NCBI RefSeq assembly: GCF_000312425.1
Contig: NZ_HE997181.1
Span: 2,877,880-2,941,879, forward strand
DNA: 64,000 nucleotides
Source: Reyranella massiliensis 521
Lineage (GTDB): Bacteria; Pseudomonadota; Alphaproteobacteria; Reyranellales; Reyranellaceae
Direction: 5' to 3'
A program made the position numbers and the translations under genes. Under the pieces are notes generated by a model. That model was not told the origin of the DNA. It ran no database searches and saw only the letters and a program-made list of their open reading frames with translations. Position 1 is the stretch's first letter, and the number at the start of each line of letters is the position of its first letter. Below, piece by piece: positions 36,989 through 51,900 of the stretch.

Positions 36989-39900
36989 CTACCAGGTGAA
37001 GCGGATGCCGGCCGAGAAGGCGTGGGAGTTGTCGATGCCCTGGAACTCGCCCTCGTAGCGGAGGAACAAGTTGGTGCGCTCGCCCAGGTTCGCCGTGGCG
37101 TTGATGCCGAGGATCACGCCGTCCCGCTGCGGCGCGGCGCCGTAGGTCGTGAACGGCAGGGCCGGCGCACCGAGGAACGACGCCGTCACCGGCCGGTCGG
37201 TATTGGCGAACTCGTGCGCCCAGCCGATCTTGAACTGGCCGGCGAGCTTGTTGCCCGAACCGATGTCCATCTCCCCGCCCAAGGTAACGCCCAGTACGGA
37301 GCGCAGCGAGTTGGTCGTCTGCGACGCGACGATGAGGTTGAGCGAGTCCGCACCGCTCTCGGTGAGGCCGTTCTGTGTCGCGGTCGAGCCCTGCAGGCGG
37401 GCCCACGGCGTCAGGTAGGCATTTGCCGTCGTGCCGAGATCGATGCGATAGCCGGCTTCGATCTGGCCAAAGAACTGGTTGGTGCCGGTCTGGCCGGTGG
37501 CGACCCGCGAATTCAGACCCGGGATCTGGATCTGCCGCAGCATCTGGTTGTCCGAGTAGGCGTAGCCCACGAGGCCATCGACGTAGACCGGACCCTTGAG
37601 GAACGAGCCATAGAGGCCGGCCTGGTAGGTGTTCGACGTGCTGCGCCCCGAGAAGCCCGAGGTCCACTGCGTGCCGCTCGAATAGCCGAGGGTGAAGCCC
37701 ACCAGCAGCTCTTCGGTGACCTGGCGGTCGATGCCGCCGGCGAAGCCGCCGAGATTGTAGGTGACGGTGCTCGAGTTGCTGTTGCCGCCGATGGTGCCGA
37801 AGCCACCGATGGCGCCGCCCCAGGCCCCCCAGGTGCTGGTCGCCGTCGTATCGCAGGCAACGCTGCAGGCTTCGGCGAGCTGGACGCGGCTGGTGGCGCC
37901 TGCGGCCTGTGCCGTGCCGCCACCGCGGGTGGCGCCGCTCGCCTGGTTGGCGAAGTTGCTCATGAAAAGCTGGGCCGACTGGACGCTGGCCGAGCTCAGC
38001 GCCGAGTAGTTCTGGCCGCTGATCGCCGTCAGCGCCGCCGGTCCCTGCTGCGTGTTCAACAACGAGAGGGCATTGATCACGTTGGCGAAGTCGCCGGTGG
38101 CCGTGGGTGCCGCCGCGTCGAGCGCCGCGCCGACCGCCGCCTGGTTCGGAGTCTGCGCCGCATTCCGGAAGGCGCTTTGCAGCATCTCCAGCATCAAGGT
38201 CACGCTGGTGCTGCTGTAGCTCAGCGTCGGCGTCAGGAAGGCGAGGTTGCTGGTGGCGTTCGAGTAGGTGCCCGTGATGCCGCCGGTCGCCGTCAGGATC
38301 GTATAGGACGTGTTGCGGGCGTAGGTGCCGCTCTGATCGGCCACCACCTGCACCGTGCCGCCGTTCAGCGTGGCCGTGCCGGTGACGTTGATGCGATCGG
38401 ACTGGCCGGCCGAATTGACTTCGACCTGGTAGATACCGCCCGTCTGCACGTAATTGCCCGTGACGGTCAGCGTGCCGATCGAGTTGCCGGGCGCCACGGT
38501 GCCGCCATTGACGACGATGCCGCCCACCGTGCCGCTCCCCCCCAGGGTACCGTCGCTGCTCACGGTCACCGTCCCGCCGATCGTGCCGTTGGCCTTGAAC
38601 AGGCCGCCGCTCACACCGACCGGCCCCGCGATGCTGCCGGTCAGTGCAATCGAACCGCCGGTGACGAAGGTGCCGCCGGTATAGGTGTTGTTGCCCGCCA
38701 GCGTGAGCACGCCGTTGCCGGCCTTGGTCAGGCTGCCGCTGCCCGAGATGCCATTCGCCAGTGTGACGTTGTTGCCGTTGGTGTCGAGCGTGCCGCCATT
38801 GACGCCGAACGCTGCCAGCCGCGCCGAGATGTCTGTCGAGGTGCCAGCCGCCCACTGCACGCCGCCGCCGTTCAGGGTGACGTTGCCGGTGCCGAAGTTG
38901 CCCAGCGTCGCGAAGTTGACCAGGCCGCCCGTGACGGTCGTGCCGCCGCTGTAGGTGTTGTTGCCGGTTAAGGTCAGCGAGCCGGTGCCCTGCTTCAGCA
39001 GGGATCCCGCGCCGCCAATCGTGCCATTGAACTGCGTCGACTGGTTGTTGCCGCCGACTGCGAGCTGCTTGCTGCCGAGCGAGATGGTGCCGGAGCCCTC
39101 GATCGAGCCGATGGTCGTGCCGCTGCCCGCAATGCCGGCGATCGAGAGATCGCCGCCGCTGCCGACGTAGCGCGCGGTGCCGCCGCTGCTGTTTCCCGTG
39201 AAACGGACATTGCCGCTGTTGGTGATCGTCGACGTGCCGGCGGTGCTGGCATCCGAGAAGGCCAGCGCACTCGACGTATCGGCCACCAGGAGCGCCGTCG
39301 CCGCCGCGCTGGCCGAGCTCGAGAAGCCGAGCGTGCCGCCGTTGCGGGCCGTAATTGCGCCCATGCCCGACAGGTCGGCATTGACGAAGTTGACGAGGCC
39401 TCCATCGGCAGTCAGCGCGCCCACGATCTTGGCCGTCGTCGTGCTGCTGCCGATATTGAGGCCCGCCGCCGAGGTGACCGTCGTGCCGCCGGTGTAGCTG
39501 TGCGTGCCGGTGAAGGTCGTTTGCGCCGCGCCCGCGACGGTGACGCCGCCGCTGCCCGAGATCGAGCCGCCATAGGAGAGGCCGGCTCCACCCGCCATGA
39601 AGGTGACCGCAGCGTTGTTGACAATATTGCCGGCCATGGCCGTGCCGCCCGTGCCGTCGCCGATCTGCAGCAGACCCGCGGTGACCGTGGTCGTGCCGGT
39701 GTAGCCGGAGTTGTCGCCGCTCAGGATCAGGGCGCCGCCGCCGTTCTTGGTGAGCCCGCCATTGCCCGACATGTTGCCGGCATAAGTGCCTGTCGCCGTC
39801 TGGTCGAAGACGACCGTGGCGTTGTTGACGATATTGCCCTGCAGGCTGGTGGTCGTGCCTTGCAGCGTGCCGCCGTTTACGACCGTGTTCGCGTTGGTGT

Positions 39901-42900
39901 TGGCGCCCGTGAGGATCAGCGTGCCGCTGCCATCCTTGATGAAGCTGCCCGCGCCGCTGACGATACCGGCATAAGTCGTATTGCCCGTCTGATTCACCGT
40001 AAGCGTGCCGCCGTTCAGCGTCACGCCACCGCCCGTGCCGGACAGCGCGCCGATCGTCTGGACGTTGCCGTTGAGGTCGAACGTGCCGCCGTTGATCGCG
40101 AGCGCACCTGCCATCGTCAGCGCGTTGTCGACGCCGAGTTGCAGGGCGCCGCCGCTGATCGTCGTGCCGCCGGTATGGGTGCTGTTGCCCGTCAGCACCG
40201 TGGTGCCGCTCACCTGCTGGACCGCGCCGCTGCCCGAGATCGCGCCACCGAAGGTGTTGGTGCCGGTGCCGGCGAACTGCATCGTGCCGCTGTTGGCGAC
40301 GTCGCCCTGGATCGAACCCGAGCCGCCCAGGGTGAGCAGCGCGCCCGACGAGATCGTCGTGCCGCCGCTGTAGGTGTTGGCGCCCGTCAGAACAATCGAG
40401 CTGCCCTCGCCCACCACCAGGCCACCGACGCCGGAGACCACGCCGGCCAGGGTGAGAACATTGCTGCCCGTGTTGAAGGTGCCGCCACCCGTCGAGAGGA
40501 CGATGGAGCGGTTGCTGGTGAAGCTCGCCGTCGCCTGCACCGTGCTGCCGGCCAGGGTCAGCGTACTGCCCGCGCCGCCCAGCTCGGAGTCCGCACCAAC
40601 CACGAGCGTGCCGCCACCCATGGCGATGCCGCCGGTGAAGGTGTTGTTGCCGGTAAGCGTTACCGTGGCGTTGCCCATGAACAGCAAGCCGCCGGTGCCG
40701 CTGATGTCGCCGCCGAACGTGATGTTGTCGGAGCGGAAGAAGGCCAGCGTACCGTCGTTCTGGACATTGCCCGCCAACGAGCCGGTCGTTCCGCCATTGC
40801 CGATCTGCAGGATGCCGCCGGTGATGATCGTGCCGCCGCTGAAAGTGTTCTCGCCCGTCAGCACGACCGTGCCCGCGCCGTTCTTGGTCAATGTGCCGAT
40901 GCCGGACATCGCGCCGGCATAGACGCCCGCGCCCACCTGATCGAAGGTCACGTTGGCATTGTTGGCGATGTTGCCCTGCAGGCTCGACGTCGTGCCGGCC
41001 AAGGTGCCGCCCGAAACCGTCGTGCCGCCGGTGTAGCTGTTGGTTCCCGTCAATGTGAGCGTGCCGCTGCCGGATTTGGTCAGGCTGCCGCTGCCGGTGA
41101 GGACGCCGGCATAGCTCGTGTTTGTGCTCTGGTTGACCGTCAGCGCGCCGTTGTTGCCGAGCGCCACCGTGCCGCCGGTGCCCGAGAGAGCACCGACGGT
41201 CTGGGACTGGCCATTGAGATCGAACGTACCGCCATTCACCGCCACTGCGCCGGTCGAGGCCAGGCTGCCGCCTGTGCCAAGCTGCAGCGTGCCGTTGTTG
41301 ATCGCCGTGCCGCCGCTGTGGCTGCTGGCGCCGGTCAGGGCGAGCGTGCCGCTTCCGTCCTTGACCAGGCTGCCATTGCCGGCGAAGGCGCCGGCATAGT
41401 TCGTGTTCGTGTTCTGGTTGACCGCGAGCGCCGCGCCGCCATTCAGGCCGACCGTGCCGCCGGTGCCGGAGAGTGCACCGACCGTCTGGTTCTGGCCATT
41501 GAGGTCGAACGTACCGCCATTCACCGCCAGCGTGCTCGTCGCCGCCAGGCTGCCGCCAGCGCCAAGCTGCAGGGTGCCGCCGTTGACGATCGTGTTGGCG
41601 TGGGTATTGCTGCCCGTTAGGGCAAGCGTGCCGGCACCCGATTTGACCAGGCTGCCGCTGCCGCTGATCTGGCCGCCGAACGATCCGTTCGCCGCCTGAT
41701 TGACGGTGAGCGCACCCGATCCCAGCAGGATATTCGTCGAGCCATCACCCGCAATGCCGCCGAGCGTCTGTGTCTGGCCGTTGAGGTCGAAGGTGCCGCC
41801 GTTGTTGCCAAGGTTGAGCAGCGTGCTCGACGACAGGCTGCCGCCGAGGCCGAGCCGCAGGGTGCCGGCTTCGATCTGCGTCGTCCCCGTGTAGCTGTTG
41901 GCACCCGTCAGAACGAGCGAGCCGTCGACAAGGAGTGAGCCGCCGCCGGCGATGCTGCCGCCGAAGCTCATCGGGCTGGTCCCGACGAAGCGCACCAACC
42001 CTTCGTTCTCCACGTCGCCCGCGATCGAGCCCGTCCCGAGGTCGAGCGTGCCGCCTGACTGGACGAACGTGCCGCCCGTGTAGGTGTTGGTACCGGAGAA
42101 TCCGACCGTCGTGCCGCTCGCAACCAGCAGCGCGCCGGTGCCGGACATGATCCCGCCATAGACGCCGGAGTCCGAGAAGGTGACGGTGGCATTGTTGGTG
42201 ATGCTGCGCGACAGCGCCGCCATCGTGCCCTGCAGCGTGCCGCCGTTCACGAAGGTGTCGCCAGTGTAGGACACCGTGCCGTCGAGGACGAGCGTGCCGG
42301 CGCCGGTCTTGATCAGGTTGCCGCTGCCCGACAGGACGCCGGTCAACGTGAGCGAGAAGCCGTTCGTGTCGAACGTGCCGGCGCTACCGGCCAGCACGAT
42401 CTGCCGACCGGAGCTGAAGCTCGCCGTGGCCTGCACCGTGCCGTCGTCGAGGGTGAGCGTGCTGCCGGCCGGGCCGAGCTGGCTGTCGCTGCCCGCGCGC
42501 AGGATCCCGCCGACGGAAACGCCGCCGGTGAAGCTGTTGGTGCCGGTGAAATCCACCGAGCCCGTACCCATCAGCTTGATGCCGCCGTTGCCGCTGATGT
42601 TGCCGGCAAAGACGATATTGTCGGAACGATAGAAGGTGAGCGTGCCGTCGACGGCCACGCTGCCTGCGATCGAGCCGGTCGTGCCGCCGACGCCGAGCTG
42701 CAGCGTGCTGCCCGCCGCAATCGTCGTGCCGCCCGTATAGGTGTTGGCGCCCGTCACGACGACGATGCCGCCGCCGCTCACCGTCACCGCGCCGGTACCG
42801 GACATGGTTCCGGCGTAGGTGCCGGTCGTGCTCTGGTTGAAGACGACTGCGGCGTTGTTGACGATCCCGCCCTGGAGGCTCGCGGTCGTGCCTTGCAGGA

Positions 42901-45900
42901 CGCCGCCGCTCACGACCGTGTTGGTCAAGCTGTTCGCCCCGCTCAGGATCAGCGTACCGTTGCCCGCCTTGATCAGGGTTCCCGCACCGCCGATCGAGCC
43001 GGCGTAGGTCGTGGTACCGCTCTGGTCGACCGTCAGCGCGCCGCTGCCCAGCGCGACCGCACCGCCCGTGCCGGAAAGAGAACCGACCGTCTGGTTGTAG
43101 CCGTTGAGATCGAACGTGCCGCCATTCACCGTCAACGCACCGCCTGCAGCCAGGGCGCCATCGATGCCCAGTTGCAACGTGCCGCCGCTGACCGTCGTGC
43201 CGCCGGTATAGCTGCTCAGGCCGGCCAGGATCAGCGTACCGCTGCCGACCTTGGTGAGGCTGCCTGTACCGCCGATCGCACCGGCATAGCTGGTGTTGCC
43301 GGCCTGATCGACCGTCAAGGCGCCATTGCCCAGCGCCACCGCGCCGCCCGTACCGGCCAGTGCGGCAATCGTCTGCGTGTTGCCGTTGACGTCGAAGGTA
43401 CCGCCATTGACCGTGAGGGTGCTGGTCGCAGCCAGCGAGCCGCCCGCACCAAGCTGCAGGACGCCGGCATTCACCACGGTGTTGGCGTACGTGTTGGCAC
43501 CCGCCAGCGTGAGCGTGCCGCTGCCCGCCTTGACCAGGCTGCCGTTGCCGCCGACGACGCCGGCATAGCTGGTGTTGCCACTCTGGTTCACCGTCAGCAC
43601 GCCGCCGACGCCCAGCGCCACCGCGCCGCCCGTGCCGGACAGCGCACCAACCGTCTGGGCATTGCCGTTCAGGTCGAAGGTGCCATCGTCCACGGTCATC
43701 GCACCGCTCGACGCCAGGCGGCCGCCGGTGCCGAGCTGCAGGGTGCCGCCGCTGATCGTCGTGCCGCCGGTATAGCTGTTGGCGCCGGTCAGCACCGTCG
43801 TGCCGCTCACCTGCTGCAGCGCGCCGCTGCCCGAGATCGCACCGCTCAACGTGGTGGTGCCGCTCCCTGCGAACTGCAGGGTGCCGTCATTGGCGACGCT
43901 GCCCTGGATCGAGCCGGCGCCGCTCAGCGTCAGCGACGAACCCGTCGAGATCGTCGTGCCGGCCGTGTAGGTGTTTGCGCCCGTGAAGGTGACGGCGCCG
44001 TCGATCGTGACGGCGCCCGCGCCGGAGATGGCACCGGCATAGGTTCCGGCCGTGATCTGGTTGAAGGCAACGACGGCATTGTTCGTGATGTCGCCTCGCA
44101 GGCTGTCGGTCGTGCCTTGCAGGACACCGCCGCTCACCGTCGTGCCACCCGAGTAGCTGGCGGTGCCGGCCAGAACGAGGGTGCCGGCGCCGCTCTTCGT
44201 CAGCCTGCCGCCGCCCGAGAGCGTGCCCGAGAGCGTCAGCGTGTAGCCGCTGGTGTCGAAGGTGCCGCCGCCGGCCCCCAATTCGATCGGTCGCGTCGTC
44301 GAGAAGCTGGCGATCGCCTGCACGGCACCGCCGTTCAGGATCAGCAGGTTGCCGGTCGGGCCAAGATTGGCGTCCGAGCTGGCGAGGATGACGCCGCCGC
44401 CCACCGTGGTGGCGCCCGTATAGGTGTTGCTGCCGGTCAGCGTCACGCTGCCGCTGCCCATCAGGGTCACGCCGCCGCTGCCGCTGATATTGCCGGCGAA
44501 GACGATGTCGTCGGAGCGATAGAACGACAGGGTGCCGTTGGTGACGACATTGCCGGCCAGCGAGCCGGCCGTGCCGCCGTCGCCGATCTGCAGGATGGTG
44601 TTGGCGGCGATGGTCGTGCCGCCGGTGTGGCTGACGGTGCCGGTGAGGAGGACCGCGCCGCCGCCGCTGACGGTGAGTGCGCCGCTGCCGCTCAGGTCGC
44701 CCGCATAGGTGCCGATCATGCCCTGGTCGAAGACGACGGCACCGTCGTTGACGATGGTGCCCTGCAGGCTGCCGGTCGTGCCCGTCAACGTGCCGGCCGA
44801 CACCGTCGTGCCACCGGCATAGCTGTTGGTGCCGCTCAGCGTCACGTTCCCGCTGCCAGTCTTGATGAGCATGCCGCTGCCCGACATGTTGCCGGCATAG
44901 GCGCCGTTCGTCGCCTGGTCGAACACCACCGAGCTGTCGTTGACGATGGTGCCCTGCAGGCTGGTCGTCGTGCCGATCAGCGTGCCGCCCGACACGGTCG
45001 TGCCACCGCTGTAGCTGCTGGTGCCGCTAAGCGTGAGGTTGCCGGCGCCGATCTTCGTCAAGCTGCCGCTGCCGCTCATGGTCCCGGCATAGATGCCGTC
45101 GGTGTCCTGGTCGAAAGCGACGGCAGTGTTGTTGAGGATGTCGCCCTGCAGGCTGGCCGTCGTGCCGATCAAGATGCCGCCCGAGATCGTCGTGCCGCCG
45201 CTGTAGCTGTTTGTACCCCCCAGGACGAGCGTGCCGCCGCCCTGCTTGATGAGGCCGCCGCTGCCGGTGATGTTGCCGTTCTGCGTCAGCGTCGTGCCGT
45301 CGACGACATTGAACGTGCCGCCGTCGCTGTCCAGCATCGTGGCACGCGCCATTGCAAAGGTGGCCGTGGTCTGCAGCGTGCCGCCGTCGAAAGTGAGACT
45401 GCCGCTCGCCGCGCCGAGTGATGCGTTGCTGGCGACCGAGATCACACCGCCGCCGATCATCGTCCCGCCGCCGTAGGCGTTGGCGCCCGTCAGCGTCAGC
45501 GTGCCGCTGCCGATCTTCGTCAAGGTACCGCTGCCGGTCATGGCGCCGGCATAGGTGCCGTCGATGCCCTGGTCGAACACCACGGCCGCGTCGTTGAGGA
45601 TGTCGCCTCGCAGGCTTGCCGTCGTGCCGGCCAGCGTTCCACCCGACACGGTCGTGCCGCCGCCGTAGCTGTTGCTGCCGCTCAGGACCAGGATCCCGCT
45701 GCCGGTCTTGGTGAGCGTGCCGCTGCCCGACATGTTGCCGGCGTATGTGCCCAGTGTCGCCTGGTCGAACACCACGGCGGCATTGTTGACGATGCTGCCC
45801 TGCAGACTCGACGTCGTGCCGACCAGCGTGCCGCCCGACACGGTCGTGCCGCCGCTGTAGTTGCTGGTGCCGCTCAGCGTCAGCGCGCCGCTGCCCGTCT

Positions 45901-48900
45901 TGACCAGGCTGCCGTTACCGCCGATGGCGCCGGCATAGCTGGTGTTGCCGCTCTGGTTCACCGTCAGCTCGCCGCCATCGCCCAGCGCCACCGCACCGCC
46001 CGTGCCCGACAGAGCGCCCACCGTCTGGGCATGGCCGTCGAGGTCGAAGGTGCCGCCGGTCAGGGCTACGCCGCCCGTCGCCGCCAGAATGTTGCTGAAG
46101 CCGATCCGCAGGGTGCCGCCACCGATCGTCGTGCCGCCGGTGTAGCTGTTCGTGTTGGTGAGCGTGAGCCGACCGCCGCCCGTCTTGATGAGACTGCCGG
46201 AACCGGAAATGCTCACGCCGGTCGACGTGTCCGTGGTCTGGTTCACGGTGAGCGTGCCACTGCCAAGCGTGATGGTGCCGTACGTACCACTCAGTTCGCT
46301 GACCGTCTGGCTGGCGCCGTTCAAGTCGAACGTGCCGCCAAGAATGAAGAGGGAGGTGCTGGCCGACAGGCTGCCGCCGGCGGCGAGCCGCAGGATACCC
46401 TCATAGATGTTCGTGGACCCGGTGTAGGTGTTGGCGCCCGTCAACGCCACGGTGCCACCACCCTGCTTCACCAGCGCGCCGTTGCCGGAGATCACGCCGG
46501 CATAAGTGCCCGATGTTCCTTGATCGAAGGCGACCAGCGAATTGGCGCTGGCGGAGATATTGCCTTGCAGGCTGTCCGTCGTGCCGGTGAGCCATACACC
46601 ACTCAGCGTCGTGCCGCCGCTGTACGTGTTCGCGCCGGTCAGCGTGATCCTTACGCCTCCGCTGGCTTGAATATCCAACGCACCCGTGCCGACGATGGCA
46701 CCGTGATAGGTGGCTTCCGACGGCTGAATGAGCGTCAGCGTCGCAGCACCGAGATCGATGGTGCCGCCGCTGCCGGACAGGGTGCCGACCGTCTGGTTGT
46801 AGCCATTGAGGTCGAACGTGCCACCGTTCACCGTGAGCGCGCGGAAGAGCGGCATCGCATTTGCCGCTCCCATCTGCAGGACGCCGGCGCTCACGACCGT
46901 GCCGCCGGTATAAGTGTTGGCGCCGCTGAGCACGAGCGTGCCGCTGCCCGCCTTGGTCAGCGAGCCGGCACCGGCGATGACGCCGGCAAAGGTCTGGCTG
47001 GTGGCCTGGTCGACCGTCAAGGCGCCGCCGGTGCCGAGCTGCACCGTGCCGGCGCCCGTGAGGCCGCCGACCGTCTGCGTTCCGCCGGCGAGATCGAACG
47101 TACCCGTGGCATTGACGTCCAGAAGCCGCGTCGCGCCGAGATTGCCGCCGGTGCCGAGACGCAGGGTCGCGCCGCCCTGCACCGTCGTGGTGCCGGAGTA
47201 GGTATTGGCGCCCGTCAAGGTGACGTCGCCGTTGGCGATGACGAGGTTGCCGGCGCCGGACAGGATGCCGGCATAGGTACCGGCGGTTCCCTGATCGAAG
47301 AACAGCGCGCCGCTGTTGGCGATGTTGCCCTGCAGGCTCGTCGTCGTACCCGTCAGCGTGCCGCCCGAGATCGTCGTGCCGCCGCTGTAGCTGTTGGCGC
47401 CCGAGAGCGTCAGGTTGCCGCCGCCGCTCTTCGTCAGGCTGCCGGTGCCCGACATGACGCCGGCATAGGTGCCGTCGAAATTCTGATCGAAGGTCACCAG
47501 GCTGTTGTTGACGATAGCGCCCTGCAGGCTGGTCGACGTGCCCGTCAGCGTGCCTGCCGAAACCGTCGTGCCGCCGCTGTAGCTGTTGGCCCCCGAGAGC
47601 GTGAGGTTGCCGGTGCCGATCTTGGTCAGGCTGCCGCTGCCCGACATGACGCCGGCATAGGTGCCGCCGAAATTTTGGTCGAAGATCACCAGGCTGTTGT
47701 TGAGGATGGCACCCTGCAGGCTGGTCGATGAGCCGCTCAGCATGCCTGCCGAAACCGTCGTGCCGCCGCTGTAGCTGTTGGCCCCGCTCAATGTCAGGTT
47801 GCCGCTGCCCGTCTTGGTCAGCGTGCCGGTGCCGGACATGGTGCCGGCGTAAGTGCCATCCGTGGCCTGATCGAAGACCACCGCCGCGTCGTTGAGAATG
47901 TCTCCCTGCAGGCTGCCGGCCGATCCGGCCAGCGTGCCCGCGGCGACCGTCGTGCCGCCGGTGTAGCTGTTGGCGCCGACGAGCGTCAGTCGACCGCTGC
48001 CTGTCTTCACCAGGCTGCCGGACCCGGAAATCGTCGCGCCGACCGTCGTGTCAGTGGTCTGGTCCACGGTGAGCGTGCCGCTGCCCAGCGTGACCGCACC
48101 GTTCAGGCCCGACAGTTCGCCGACCGTCTGGCTGGCGCCGTTCAGGTCGAACGTCCCGCCGAGAATATTGAGACTGCTGCCGGCCAGGAGGCTTCCGCCG
48201 GCGCCGAGCTGCAGGATGCCGGCATGGACGTTCGTGCCGCCGGTATAGGTATTGGCACCGCTCAGGATCAGGGTGCCCGTGCCGATCTTGGCGAGCGCGC
48301 CGCTACCGGAAACGACGCCGGACAGCGTCAGATCATTGCCGTTGGTGTCGAAGGTGCCGGTGCCGGACGCGAGTTCGAACGGCCGGGTGCTGGTGAAGCT
48401 CGCGGTCGCCTGCACGGTGCCACCGGCGAGGCGCAGGACATTGCCGATCGGACCCAGCTCGGAATCGCTGCCGGCGCGGATCGTGCCGCCGACGGTGATA
48501 TCGCCGGTGAAGGTGTTGTTGCCGGTGAGTGTAACAGCACCCGGCCCCATCAGGCTGATGCCGCCGATGCCGCTGATGTCGCCCGCGAAAACGATGTCGT
48601 CGGAGCGGTTGAAGGCCAGCGTCCCGTGGGTGACGACATTGCCTGCGATCGAGCCGGTCGTGCCGCCGCTGCCGAGCTGCAGGATGTTGCCCGCGCCGAC
48701 GGTGGTGCCGCCGCTGTAGGTGCTGTTGCCGGTGAGGATGACCGTGCCGCCGCCGGTCACCAGCATCGAGCCACTGCCCGACATCGCACCGGCATAGGTC
48801 CCTGTCGTGGCCTGATAGAAGTAGACGGCGGCATTGGTGACGATGTCACCCTGCAGGCTCGTCGTCGTGCCGCGCAGGATGCCGCCGTTGACGGTCGTGC

Positions 48901-51900
48901 CGCCGCTGTAGGTGTTCGTACCCGTGAGGGTGAGCATACCAGTGCCGTTCTTGACGAACGCGCCCGAGCCCGTGATCCCGCCGGCAAAGCTCGTGCTCGT
49001 CGACTGGTCGGCCATCAGCGTGCCGTTGCCCAGGGCGACCGTGCCACCCGTGCCGGACAGCGCGCCGACCGTCTGGGTATTGCCGTTCAGATCGAAGGTG
49101 CCGCCGTTGATCGTGAGACTGCCGGAGCTCGACAGCGAGATGTCGGTGCCGAGGCGCAACGTGCCGGCCGCGACGGTCGTGCCGCCTACGTAGCTCTGGT
49201 TGGCGTCAAAGGTGACCACGCCGCTGCCGCGCTTTGTGACCGCGCCGACGTTGTTGATGACACCGGTGAAGGAGCCGTCCGTGTCCTGGTCGATGACGAC
49301 CTGCGCCTGGTTGTTGATGGTCCCGCGCAAGGTCGACGTGTCGCCCTGCAAGATGCCGGCAAGAACCATCGTCGTGCCCGAATAGCTACTCGTGCCGACC
49401 AGCTTCAGCGTGCCGGCGCCGGTCTTGCTCAGCGTGCCCCAGCCGCTCAACGCACCCTGCAGGGTGGTCGTGCCGGCGTCGACGCGAATCGTATTGCCGC
49501 TGCCGTTGCTCTGCACATCGCGGGTCAGAACGAGATCGGTATCGGTCAGCAGCGTGCCGCCCTGGATCCGCAGGGTCGCGCTCGCCGCACCGAGGGCAGC
49601 GTTGTTCGTCACCTTCAGGGTGCCCATGCCGATGACGGTCTCGGCGGTGTAGGTGTTCGCACCCGAGAGCACGAGCGTGCCGATGCCCGTCTTCACCAGG
49701 TAGCCCGAGCCGCTGATCTCGCCGCTATGAGTAAGAGTGGCGCCGTTGGAGACGTCGAAACCGCCGCCGTTCAGCAGAGTCGTCGTGCGCGCCGTGGAGA
49801 ATGTCGCCGTCGCCTGCAGGAAGCCGCCCTCAATGGCGAGGACGCCGCTCGCGGCACCCAGCGCCGCATCGCTCGCCACGGCCAACGTGCCGCTACCGAT
49901 CGCGGTACCGCCGGTGTGGGTGTTCGCCCCGCTGAGTGTCAGCGTGCCGTTGCCGGCCTTGGCCAGCCGGCCACTGCCATCGATCGTGCCGCCGAAGGTG
50001 GTGTTGACCGCCTGTTGCACCTGCAGGAAGGTGCCGTCGATGAGCACACTGCCGCCGGTACCCGACAGGGAGCCAATGACCTGAGACTGGCCGTCAAGCT
50101 CGAAGGTGCCGCCCGTCATCGTCACGGCAGCGGTCGACAGAAGTGAACTGCCCGTGCCGAGCCGCAGGACGCCACCGGTCACCGTCGTCCCGCCCGAGTA
50201 GGTGTTGGCACCGACCAAGGTGAGTACGCCGTTCCCGGTCTTGGTCAGACCGCCGATCCCGCCGATCCCCTGCGCTACCGTGGTGTCGTTGCCGTTGGTG
50301 TCGATCGTACCGCCGCCGGCGTTCAGCGTGATCGCCCGCGTGTTCGCCAGGTCGAAGCTGGCCAGGAACTGAAGGGTTCCGCCGTCGAAGGTGACGCCGT
50401 TGTTGACGTTGCCCAAGGCGGCGTCGCTGGCAATGGCCAGCGTGCCGCCGGAAATGACCGTGGTGCCGCTGTAGGTGTTGGCGCCGGTGAGGCTGAGTGT
50501 GCCGGTGCCGACCTTGTTGAGGCCGCCGGTCCCGCCGATCGCTTGCGAGATCGTCGTATTGAAGCCGTTGGTATCGATCGAGGCTCCACCGGCCAGGGTG
50601 ATCGCCCGTGTTCCCGCGAGATTGAAGCTCGACAGGAACTGCAAGGTGGCGGTGTCGAGCGTGAGGCTGTTGTTGATGTCGCCAAGGTTCGCATCGGCGC
50701 CGACCGCGAGCGTGCTGCCCGTCACGACGACGCCACCGGAGAAGCTGTTGGTTCCCGCCAGGGTCAGCGTACCCGGCCCCTCGATAAAGAGGTCGCCCAG
50801 TCCATGGACCGTGCCGGCGATCCTGTTCGTCGAACTGACGAGTTGGAGTCGCCCTGAAGTAACCAGCTCGACGTTGCGGCCGGAGGAGAGATCGAAGCTC
50901 GACAGGAAGCGAAGGGTGCCGCCATTCCTGAGGCTGATTTCTGCGGTGGCGCTGCCCAGGTTCCCGTCTTGTCCGACCGCGAGCGTACCGGCGGTAACGT
51001 GCGTGCCTCCCTGGTGGGTATTGAGGCCGGTCAAGGTCAGCGTTGCCGAGCCGAACTTGCTGAGCCTTCCGCTGCCGGACATCACGCCGGCATAGGTGCC
51101 GTCGCTATCCTGTCCGAAATAGACGATCGCGTTGTTCGTGATGTTGCCCTGGAGATTGGCAGCCGAGCCGACCAGGGAGCCGCCACTGACCGTCGTGCCG
51201 CCGGTATAGTCGGCGGTCCCGCGCAGCGTCAGGGAGCCGGCGCCCGTCTTGACGAGGCTGCCGGTGCCGCCGACGTTTCCGGACAGGCTGAGGCCGTCGA
51301 ACATGGTGACGACATCGAAGGTCGCCGCGCCGTTCAACGTGACCGGCAGATTGAGGGAGGCGACACTTGTGACTTGCAGCGTCCCGCCATTGATTGCGAG
51401 ACCGCTGGTGCTGGCAAGGGGAGCGCTCGCCGAAATGGCCAGGATGCCGCCATTGATTGACGTGGCGCCCGTATAGCTGTTGGCGCCTGCCAGGGTCAGG
51501 GTCCCGGCACCGGTCTTGGTCAGGCCGCCGGTGCCGCCAATCGCCTGCGTGATCGTCGTGTCGAAGCCGTTGGTGTCGATCGTACCGCCGCCGGCGGCGT
51601 TGAGCGTCAGGGCACGTGTGTTCGAGAGATCGAAGCTGTTGAGGAATTTCAGCGTGCCGCCGCCCAGGACCAGACCGCCCGTACCCAGCGCGCCGTCGCT
51701 GCCGATGGCCAAGGTCGCACCGCCCGAAACGGTCGTGCCGCCCGAGTAGGTATTGGCGCCGGCAAAAGTCATCGTGCCGGGGCCTTCGATCGTCAGCGCA
51801 CCGGCATTCTCGATCACACCGCCGAACGTCGTCGTCGCACCATTCAGCGAGAATATTCCGCCGAAATTGTTGATGTTGACGGTTCGCGTGCTCGCAAGAT

